A stretch of DNA of 64,000 nt from Fodinibius salicampi. Its GTDB lineage: Bacteria > Bacteroidota > Rhodothermia > Balneolales > Balneolaceae. The stretch's first letter is position 1. The number at the start of each line of letters is the position of its first letter. A model generated the notes under the pieces. The model ran no database searches. It worked only from the letters and a program-made list of their open reading frames with translations, and was not told the origin of the DNA. Positions 57,420-64,000 of this stretch are shown here, one piece after another. Location: NCBI RefSeq assembly GCF_039545095.1, contig NZ_BAABRS010000001.1:744001-808000 (forward strand), in the 5' to 3' direction. Position numbers and translations under genes: made by a program.

Positions 57420-59354
57420 CTAGTCATTAAGCGAATTAATCCACTCAGCGATTTGCAGGGCTTCTTCTTCCGGAACGATTGTCATAGGCGGCATTGCGGT
57501 TGCATAATCCGGCCAGTTGGAAAGATCAGGATTGTACATCAGCTCTACCATCTTCTCATTTGAGTAGTTTCGCTTGGCAATTTCAGCAAAGGGAGGACCA
57601 ACCTTTCGTTCATCTGTGCTATGGCATGATGTACAGGTATACTGACTTAACATCGGTTTAATAGTTTCATATGAAGGTACGGCTTCAGTATCGGTATCAG
57701 CCATTTTATTACCATTACCATCACCCTGTTGCTTTTGATTTTCGGTCAAGGAATTATAGGTAGAAAGTTCATTTTCAGTCAACTTTTCTCCCGATGGAAT
57801 TTCATTAAGGGTATAATAAGCTGAATTATGTAACAAAGGTAGCTCATTTTCAGCGGAACGGATACCATCCAGCTCAATATGATGCACATAGTATTGCCTC
57901 ATGTTATCAACGACAATTCTGACTTTTGTACCATCTTCCGAGAGTCGGACTCCCTTAATGTTCCCTGATGCAGGATCTACCATAGGACTTCCATATACAG
58001 GATGATATTTATAGGTAAAGCTCGATACAGCATAAGAAGCGATATCCTGTGCTGTTTTTTCGTCAACTGGTTTTGTAAAGGTAATCTCAAATCCATCAGC
58101 TTTAGCCCGAATGGTCTTCACCTCAAAAGGAGTCTGGCCATTCCATAAAAGGCGTTGTAACCCCTGGTTCGCCTGTCCGGCTGATCCCCATCCCCGGTTC
58201 GTTTCACCGATAAATAAGGAGCCGTCATCGGCCCAGGCCATACGAAGTACTCCGGATTGGAATCCACTGCGGAAGTCAAAAGCTGCACCCTGATAGACAC
58301 CATTTACTTGTTCCAGATCAATCCGCATGATTTTACTTTGCCCTTGGTCGCCAACCAGTAATTGACCTTCAAAGGGACCAAAATGTCCGTCAGGTATTTT
58401 TTGTATATCCGAATTAGATATCCCCAGGATACCATGAGGTAACCAAACGGCCGGAACCTTAAGGTCCGGAAGCTCATCCAATAAGCTAAACATCGTTGCA
58501 TAATTCTTTTCATTTTGAATATTCTCCGGCTTTATGTAGTCACCATCCTCATCTTTATTATAGCGAGGATCCACATGTTCATACAGTTGTTCAGTAGTCA
58601 TATCGAGAGGAGAATTCGACTTGTCCGTCCACCGCAATCCGGCAGGGTGGCCCGTAAAATCGCCCTTTTCAACATGCCATAATCCTCCTGATCCTATCCA
58701 GTCTCCCTGATTTTCCGTATAAAAAAGCTCGCCGTCAATAACATTAAGTCCGGCGGGTGAACGCATCCCGGTAGCCCAGGGCTCCATTTCGCCATTTTCA
58801 CTAATACGCATCATCCATCCTCTCCATGGCACCCGGCTTTCCCCCCTCCACCACTGCTGATCGCCAAACGCCACGTTTGCAGAAACGAAAAAGGAACCAT
58901 CCGGTCCAATAACCGGACCGAAGCTATATTCATGATAGTGTCCCGACAGAGGCCAATCATAAACAGTTTCAATTACGTTGGCCTTGCCATCCATATTAGT
59001 ATCTTCGAGCTTCGTCAGTTCTCCTCTCTGGGCCAAATAAAGAGCGCCATCCTTGTGGACTAATCCCAAAACCTCGTGGAGTCCTGTAGCGAACTGCCGG
59101 AAATAGGGATTACTGCTCGTTGGATTTTCTACAACAAAAACGTCTCCCCTTCGCGTAGCAACGCCAAGATTTCCGTTTGGCAAAAGAGTTAATCCACCAA
59201 CTTCCAGTAAAATACCTTCGGGGGTTCTGACATTAACTATATCAAAATAATCTTCTTCACTCGGTGTTTCCTGAGCAAAGGCTGATAGACTAAAACATAA
59301 GACAAAAATCAGCGTGACTATATAATGTTGTTTGGAATGCATAAAAGTGTTCAT
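57420..59354 (-). CDS. Exported beta-propeller protein with C-terminal cytochrome c
   Basis: This 644-residue protein has a signal peptide (about 1-28, SAFAQ), a PQQ/NHL-like beta-propeller (about 40-440, PEGILLEVGGLTLLPNG; GMRSPAGLNVIDGELFYTENQG), a linking region, and a class I cytochrome c domain: CTSCH (574-578) with the likely axial Met near 621 (TAMPPM). Similar propeller-cytochrome fusions in planctomycetes and Bacteroidota are thought to be dehydrogenases. In this locus it could oxidise the sugar that the DUF1080 protein acts on. The propeller's cofactor is not visible. Confidence 0.85.
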   Translation of the reverse strand: MNTFMHSKQHYIVTLIFVLCFSLSAFAQETPSEEDYFDIVNVRTPEGILLEVGGLTLLPNGNLGVATRRGDVFVVENPTSSNPYFRQFATGLHEVLGLVHKDGALYLAQRGELTKLEDTNMDGKANVIETVYDWPLSGHYHEYSFGPVIGPDGSFFVSANVAFGDQQWWRGESRVPWRGWMMRISENGEMEPWATGMRSPAGLNVIDGELFYTENQGDWIGSGGLWHVEKGDFTGHPAGLRWTDKSNSPLDMTTEQLYEHVDPRYNKDEDGDYIKPENIQNEKNYATMFSLLDELPDLKVPAVWLPHGILGISNSDIQKIPDGHFGPFEGQLLVGDQGQSKIMRIDLEQVNGVYQGAAFDFRSGFQSGVLRMAWADDGSLFIGETNRGWGSAGQANQGLQRLLWNGQTPFEVKTIRAKADGFEITFTKPVDEKTAQDIASYAVSSFTYKYHPVYGSPMVDPASGNIKGVRLSEDGTKVRIVVDNMRQYYVHHIELDGIRSAENELPLLHNSAYYTLNEIPSGEKLTENELSTYNSLTENQKQQGDGNGNKMADTDTEAVPSYETIKPMLSQYTCTSCHSTDERKVGPPFAEIAKRNYSNEKMVELMYNPDLSNWPDYATAMPPMTIVPEEEALQIAEWINSLND

Positions 59355-59376
59355 TTATTAGTAATAACTTTCTTTT

Positions 59377-61275
59377 TTAAAAAAGGATGGTATAATTCAA
59401 TGTAGAGGTCGCTGGAACAATAAGCTCCTGCTGGTCCTCAATCGTTCGAATAAAGGCTTCGGCATTAAGTGAATCATCAAGCTCTAAATAGTAAGATTGA
59501 TCATTAACCAGATACCGGTTGTTGTTTCCTTTTTCTATTGACTGGCCAACTGCTATTCTCACGTATAGATCTTCAGCAATATTTTGAAAATTCATAGTGC
59601 GTTTTACTCCATTAGCTTCGGGTAATACACGAATTTTATCCTCTATATCGGTACCATAAACCTGATATTTAAAAGTAGGATTATCATTTCTATCCAACTG
59701 ATATCCTTTAGTATTGAATGCGTTTTCTGCAGTATCACTTTCCCAGGCCTCCTGTTTATCTCCAAGTTGAGCAACAGCAAATGCCGGTTGATCAAGCAAT
59801 TGCTCTACAGAACCGGTTGGCCGGGAAGAACCATCTCCCCTATTGTGCCACATAGGAGTAACATCCAGGAATCTTCCTCTCCATATCTGAACAATATTTC
59901 CTTTCTTTAGATCATAGGTGTAGTGTATGTTATTCGGACTACTTACAGATATTGCATGGGTCAATCGACTTCCATCAGGTAAATCCCGGAAGCTTCTTAA
60001 AACCGGTTCATCTTCAGCCTCAACATAGATAGGATTAACACTGCTCTGTCCGGTCACTCTCTGATCACTAAGCTGATAGGGACGGAGTCCCTCAGAAGAA
60101 ACTGTGAGATTAAAGCCGGGTGATCCCCACTGTTCCTGGCGAGCATAATATAGCTTAAAAGGAATATTCCCGGCTTCTAGGCTAAGACTTCCCTCTTCTT
60201 CGTCAATTCCGATTACCTCCTCTCCATCGATGAGTAATAATCCTCCACCCCCCGAGGCATTTAATTCAAAGGTATAATTGGATGCTTCCTTTATATTCAA
60301 AGTCCCCTCATAATCAATAAGAAATTGATCAGGTAATGGTCCCAAGTTAGTTGTTAAGTGTTTAGCCTTACCAGAATGGACGGCTGTAAGGGTATCAAAG
60401 TCAGGTACTTCTCTGAAAGCTCCTTCAAAGATATTAAAAGTAATATTGTCTGCAGATGGAGCTTGCTGATCAAACCTGTTCATTGAAATATTTCGGAAAG
60501 CAATGGCTCCATGATCTCCCTGAAAGCGCAAAGGGCCCTGAGATACTTCTGCATTACCGATAGCTCCCCTTGTGGGTCCCAGTAGCTCAACATCCTCATG
60601 AATGGTTACTCCGTTAAGCGTAGCTTCTATGATTTTTGCATTTTCAATTTTATTACCAATATCATCAAAACGAGGAGCCTGGAATGAAATTTTTAAATGC
60701 TGCCACAACCCTGGAGCCCGGCTGGCATTTTGTCTTGGTGGGTATCCCTGAAATCCTTTTTGTCCTTCGGGACGGTTTTCATCCCATCGCTCATAAATAC
60801 CGCCATTGTCTCCGGAAGAAGGATTTTTAGTAGTCCAACTGTCAAGGAGTTGCACCTCATATCGGCCTTGTAAATAAATGCCGGAATTGGACTCTTTGGC
60901 CATCATGTATTCAAGCTCCAGATCAATATCTCCATGCTCAAAATTAGTAAACAGGTCTTTTCCCTGGTGATCACTTGGATCATTCACGAGAACTCCTGTT
61001 CCCTTCCTCGTGCTGATGGCGTTTGCTTCTTCCAGCGAAGCCGAAACGCCTTCTACAATACTCCAGCTTTCGCCGGGATCCTGAAATGCCGAAAGATCCT
61101 GAAGAGTCAGGTCATCGGTCGTTTGAGCCTGAGCAATAAAACTCCCGCTCCCTAATACTACAACCGTAACTAAAGAGAGTCTGAATAGGAATCTATAGAG
61201 AACATTTAAATAAGTAAATTGAGGAAGGGTTCGTTGTTTCCTCAAAAGTTTTTGTTGAATTGATTTCGTAAGCAT
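59377..61275 (-). CDS. Exported DUF1080-PA14 protein
   Basis: The 632 residues begin with a long basic leader and signal peptide (hydrophobic 30-49, IAQAQ). A DUF1080 domain (about 60-268) has NSGIYLQGRYEVQLLDSW (130-147), LWQHLKISFQAPRF and RFQGDHGAIAFRNI, close to the single-domain DUF1080 at 11775. A PA14-like carbohydrate-binding domain (about 275-395, LLIDGEEVIG) follows, then an unassigned C-terminal half (400-632). It sits 22 bases upstream of the propeller-cytochrome gene. Predicted action: cleaving oxidised glycosides. The first 25 residues are unusually basic for a signal. Confidence 0.85.
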   Translation of the reverse strand: MLTKSIQQKLLRKQRTLPQFTYLNVLYRFLFRLSLVTVVVLGSGSFIAQAQTTDDLTLQDLSAFQDPGESWSIVEGVSASLEEANAISTRKGTGVLVNDPSDHQGKDLFTNFEHGDIDLELEYMMAKESNSGIYLQGRYEVQLLDSWTTKNPSSGDNGGIYERWDENRPEGQKGFQGYPPRQNASRAPGLWQHLKISFQAPRFDDIGNKIENAKIIEATLNGVTIHEDVELLGPTRGAIGNAEVSQGPLRFQGDHGAIAFRNISMNRFDQQAPSADNITFNIFEGAFREVPDFDTLTAVHSGKAKHLTTNLGPLPDQFLIDYEGTLNIKEASNYTFELNASGGGGLLLIDGEEVIGIDEEEGSLSLEAGNIPFKLYYARQEQWGSPGFNLTVSSEGLRPYQLSDQRVTGQSSVNPIYVEAEDEPVLRSFRDLPDGSRLTHAISVSSPNNIHYTYDLKKGNIVQIWRGRFLDVTPMWHNRGDGSSRPTGSVEQLLDQPAFAVAQLGDKQEAWESDTAENAFNTKGYQLDRNDNPTFKYQVYGTDIEDKIRVLPEANGVKRTMNFQNIAEDLYVRIAVGQSIEKGNNNRYLVNDQSYYLELDDSLNAEAFIRTIEDQQELIVPATSTLNYTILF

Positions 61276-61458
61276 ATAAAAGTTTGATCAATTTCTGTAT
61301 TGAGATGTATAAATAGTTAGGAATCATTAGAGCAAGCCAAATAGTTATTGGATTGCCCGTCATACTAATCCCCTTCCCGTAGTATTTGCAAATATAGCCA
61401 AGTATATGAAATAGATTTAAAAGCATTAAATAATCTTTTCACCATCTTTACTTAAAGA

Positions 61459-61495
61459 TATAGGGCATGCTACTTAAAGAGCCGCATGCCCTATA
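61459..61495 (-). terminator. Perfect 12-bp hairpin between SusD and DUF1080-PA14 genes
   Basis: TATAGGGCATGC (61459-61470) is perfectly mirrored by GCATGCCCTATA (61484-61495) around a 13-base loop. It lies just after the SusD stop on the minus strand, in a 263-base gap. A T-run (CTTTTTT) lies on the plus-strand side, so on the minus strand it may act as an attenuator or RNA-stability element setting SusCD above downstream enzymes. Confidence 0.6.
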
Positions 61496-61538
61496 CTTTT
61501 TTAAGACTGCTTGCCTAAATTAAGCAAATAAAACACAT

Positions 61539-63110
61539 TTAGTACCCTGGATTTTGCTCAAGTGCGGGATTCGTCTGTATTTCATCATCAGGTAATGGAT
61601 ATAACAGATGATGTTCTTCGTATGTTTGTCCCCAGTTGTTAGACTGACCAACAACATCTACAAAGTTCACTTCTCCCGGATTATTCTCTGAAGCTACAGG
61701 ATACATTCTGGTACGCTGTATATCCGACCAAATTTTGAAGTTAAGCGCAAGCTCACGAAGCCGTTCTTTCCAAACCTCTTCCACAAACTCTTGTTCAGAA
61801 AGTCCGGTTAACTCAGCCTCGATTTCACTTCTGTCTGTTTGCCAGTAAGCTCTGCTACGTACATCAGCGAGATAGGAGACAGCCTCATTGGTAACACCTT
61901 CTGAACGGGCAATGGCCTCAGCTGCAATCAATAAGACTTCTGCATAGCGATATACCCTGATATCTCGTTCTCCTCTACCCGTCTCAAATATAGCGTTCTC
62001 TTCAAACCAAAGATATGGAGCCCATTCTCCAAAATCATAATTTTCTCCATTTCGGCTGAAGGAATTGTAAAACAGTTGTTGGTTTTGAATTCGAAGATCT
62101 TCATCCTGATTATAAAACCAAGTATATTCTTCAATCGGACGGTAAGCATTCAAGGTACGCCCATAGTTAATGCCTTCCGGTCTAACTACTCCGGGGATTG
62201 TAATACGCGGATTATCGTTGGGAGAAATCTCGGCATTATATTCAATACCATATACATATTCCCTGTCAGTATCGGAAGTACGAAGTTTATTATAGGCGCT
62301 TTCCTCAACCGTTTCGCCGTGTTGAACCAATTCGTGTCCGCCTGCCTGTATAACTGATCTGGCAGCATCCGCAGCATTGGCGTAATTATCCGTTTCTTGC
62401 AAGGGAAAGCCTGACATTTGGAGATAAACATCCGCTAACAGCGTATATGCTGCACCTTTCGTTATTCTATAACCGTTCATTGGGAAAGGCCCTTCAGGTA
62501 ATATCTCTTGGTCAATAGCCCAGTTAAGGTCATCAATAATTTGGCTATAGACCGCTCCAGTATTAGTTCGTTCAACCTCAATTCCTTCCAAACTTTCTAC
62601 CGGCTCAGTTACCAGAGGAACATCTCCAAAAAACTTAACCAATGCAAAATAATTTAAAGCTCTGAAGAACCGGGCTTCGGCTAATAATCGGGTCTTCTCA
62701 TTTTCGGACATTCCCGACATATCGGGAATATATTTCAGGGCTGTATTTGCTCGTGAGATTACCTCGTAATGACCCGACCACCAGCCATCAAAGAACTGAT
62801 TCAAGACTTCAGGTCCTACCTGTAAATCTTGGGCTACCTGTCCCTGGATGCGTTCACCTTTCCCTTCGTTATCAAAATAGCCGGACATATATCCGCCCAT
62901 CATAACATCAGCACCACCGAAGCCGCCGGAGTCATAAAAGCCGGCTCCCTGGCCATCTCTATACAAGCCATTTACCAATCCCCGGGCTCCATCTGGTGTT
63001 TCAATTAATTGATCTACTGATATCTCATCTTTGGGTGTTTCTGCTAAAAAATTATCGCAGGAACTCAGTACCCATAAAGACAATGCAAAAATAATCACTA
63101 GCTTCTTCAT
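61539..63110 (-). CDS. SusD/RagB glycan-binding lipoprotein (second locus)
   Basis: This 523-residue lipoprotein (lipobox C18, VLSSC) has the SusD hallmarks: LAETPKDEISVDQLIETPDGARGLVNGLYRDG, LLAEARFFRALNYFALVKFFGDVPLVTEP, and the C-terminal VRVYRYAEVLLIAAEAIARSEG-like and KERLRELALNFKIWSDIQRTR segments. It pairs with the upstream SusC (31 bases gap). It should bind a different glycan than the first SusD. The DUF1080-PA14 and propeller-cytochrome genes follow it. Confidence 0.94.
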   Translation of the reverse strand: MKKLVIIFALSLWVLSSCDNFLAETPKDEISVDQLIETPDGARGLVNGLYRDGQGAGFYDSGGFGGADVMMGGYMSGYFDNEGKGERIQGQVAQDLQVGPEVLNQFFDGWWSGHYEVISRANTALKYIPDMSGMSENEKTRLLAEARFFRALNYFALVKFFGDVPLVTEPVESLEGIEVERTNTGAVYSQIIDDLNWAIDQEILPEGPFPMNGYRITKGAAYTLLADVYLQMSGFPLQETDNYANAADAARSVIQAGGHELVQHGETVEESAYNKLRTSDTDREYVYGIEYNAEISPNDNPRITIPGVVRPEGINYGRTLNAYRPIEEYTWFYNQDEDLRIQNQQLFYNSFSRNGENYDFGEWAPYLWFEENAIFETGRGERDIRVYRYAEVLLIAAEAIARSEGVTNEAVSYLADVRSRAYWQTDRSEIEAELTGLSEQEFVEEVWKERLRELALNFKIWSDIQRTRMYPVASENNPGEVNFVDVVGQSNNWGQTYEEHHLLYPLPDDEIQTNPALEQNPGY

Positions 63111-63141
63111 AGTATTTAGATATGTTTTAAGAAATGAGTAT

Positions 63142-64000
63142 TTAGAATCTGAAATTTACTCCAAGGGTAAATGTTCGGGGTTTAGGATATTGATAGAAGA
63201 AAATGTTTTGCGTATTCGGATTTCCCTGCCATGAAGTTCCTTCGGGATCGTGCCCTTTAAAGTCAGGGTGATGAATCACAAATGCATTTTCTAAGCTTGC
63301 AGTAATCCTCATTTGCTGCATACCTAATCGAGTGGTTAAACTCTGATCAAAGGTGTAACCCAGTGAAAAAAGATTCCCTCGTATATAGGAACCGTCAACG
63401 ATCCAATGGCTGTCAGCCTGAGTATTTTGTCCGGAAAGAGGCTGATGCCTAATTCGCTGAATCGGGGTATCCTGATGGTCTTCGGTCCAGGCATCATGCA
63501 GTTGAGTACTGATTCCATTGGTAAGGGCTTGTCTGTCTTCGGCAGTGTGTAAAAACTGCTGCATAATTTCGCTTCCATAGACAAATTGAATATCAGCGGT
63601 GAAATCAAAGCTCCCGAAGTTAAACTCATTAACAAAACTTCCGGTCCAATCTGGCATGCCATGACCGATGATTTGTCGTTCCTCTGATCTCTTCGCTTCT
63701 CCGGGAATACGTCCCGCTTCGGCAGCTTCAGCGGCCTCATCGGTGTTCCAGGTTCCATAGCGCTCAAATCCGTAGAAAGTGCCTATAGGTTCACCGACTC
63801 TAAGGATCGTTTGGCTTCCCGATACCCAATTAGGTCCAGGAAAAATATCCTCATCTTCGACTCCAAGACTTTCCACCCTGTTTATGTTATAATTGAAGTT
63901 AAGCGTAGATGACCAGAAGAAATCAGAGGTCTGAATATTTCTTGTGGTTAACATAAAATCAACTCCTCGATTAGAAACGGAACCCACATTATCCATCACT
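63142..64000 (-). CDS. SusC/RagA TonB-dependent transporter, C-terminal part (cut by window end)
   Basis: The open frame runs off the right edge of the window. The 286 visible residues are the last barrel strands of a SusC: NRGVDFMLTTRN, FDFTADIQFVYGSEIMQQ, IVDGSYIRGNLFSLGYTF, MRITASLENAF and the C-terminal TFTLGVNFRF. Start, plug and any STN domain lie outside. It is the first visible gene of the second glycan locus, directly before SusD. Confidence 0.93.
   Translation of the reverse strand, partial: VMDNVGSVSNRGVDFMLTTRNIQTSDFFWSSTLNFNYNINRVESLGVEDEDIFPGPNWVSGSQTILRVGEPIGTFYGFERYGTWNTDEAAEAAEAGRIPGEAKRSEERQIIGHGMPDWTGSFVNEFNFGSFDFTADIQFVYGSEIMQQFLHTAEDRQALTNGISTQLHDAWTEDHQDTPIQRIRHQPLSGQNTQADSHWIVDGSYIRGNLFSLGYTFDQSLTTRLGMQQMRITASLENAFVIHHPDFKGHDPEGTSWQGNPNTQNIFFYQYPKPRTFTLGVNFRF

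Noticed and set aside
63142-63999. A complete short gene starting at the GTG/ATG near 63996
   Set aside because: The translation is the C-terminal part of a SusC barrel and the frame stays open to the window edge, so it is a truncated view of a longer gene.

Overview
This 64 kb window comes from a bacterium of the FCB group, probably a Bacteroidota/Balneolota/Rhodothermota-type organism. It carries two SusC/SusD outer-membrane pairs, an ECF sigma/FecR anti-sigma pair, many secreted lipoproteins and FG-GAP, DUF1080 and SUMF1-type proteins. Shine-Dalgarno sequences are weak at most starts. Most of the DNA is AT-leaning, with one clearly GC-richer block. I saw no rRNA, tRNA, CRISPR array, insertion sequence or phage gene.

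Layout. (1) 1-11640 is a galactoside region. It holds the end of a KDPG/KDPGal aldolase, a minus-strand De Ley-Doudoroff operon (galactonate dehydratase dgoD, KDGal kinase dgoK, GntP permease) and, divergently, an exported GH2 beta-galactosidase. A GC-rich block follows, encoding a vSGLT-like sodium/galactose symporter, galK and galT, preceded by a perfect LacI/GalR-type operator. (2) 11775-27373 is a glycan-use locus: DUF1080 protein, ECF sigma factor, FecR anti-sigma, STN-containing SusC, SusD, a 1224-residue FG-GAP/ASPIC-UnbV lipoprotein, a SUMF1-fold protein, an exported Gfo/Idh/MocA oxidoreductase and an exported hydroxypyruvate-isomerase-like TIM barrel. DUF1080, Gfo/Idh and TIM barrel together are the enzyme set of the recently described 3-keto-glycoside route of sugar-bond cleavage. 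(3) 27431-52998 is mostly core and housekeeping: apbE, tadA, apt; a coupled lipoprotein/coiled-coil pair; a five-gene RimK, retropepsin-like protease, aspartoacylase-like, DUF952 and metallopeptidase operon; fasciclin and DUF4242 proteins; der, lone nuoI, DinB-like, membrane protein and peroxiredoxin; tdk, nupC, a PPIase lipoprotein and surA; LD-carboxypeptidase, nadD, bamD, polyprenyl synthase and type 2 IPP isomerase; an M15 peptidase, an SH3 lipoprotein and an SDR. (4) 52991-57331 holds an octaheme cytochrome fused to HEAT and TPR repeats, an ankyrin lipoprotein and a sialidase-fold lipoprotein with a CDCC cluster. (5) 57420-64000 is a second minus-strand glycan locus: SusC (cut by the window end), SusD, a DUF1080-PA14 protein and a beta-propeller protein with a C-terminal cytochrome c.

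How it fits together (inference). Galactosides enter through SusCD and are cleaved outside the cytoplasm by GH2, giving galactose for symport and the Leloir enzymes. Galactonate taken up by GntP is degraded through KDGal. Galactosides or other glycosides may also be oxidised at C3 and opened by the DUF1080/TIM-barrel enzymes. The second locus may do the same with a cytochrome-linked dehydrogenase instead of an NAD enzyme. Neither galE, galM, a galactose dehydrogenase nor the cognate LacI regulator lies in the window.
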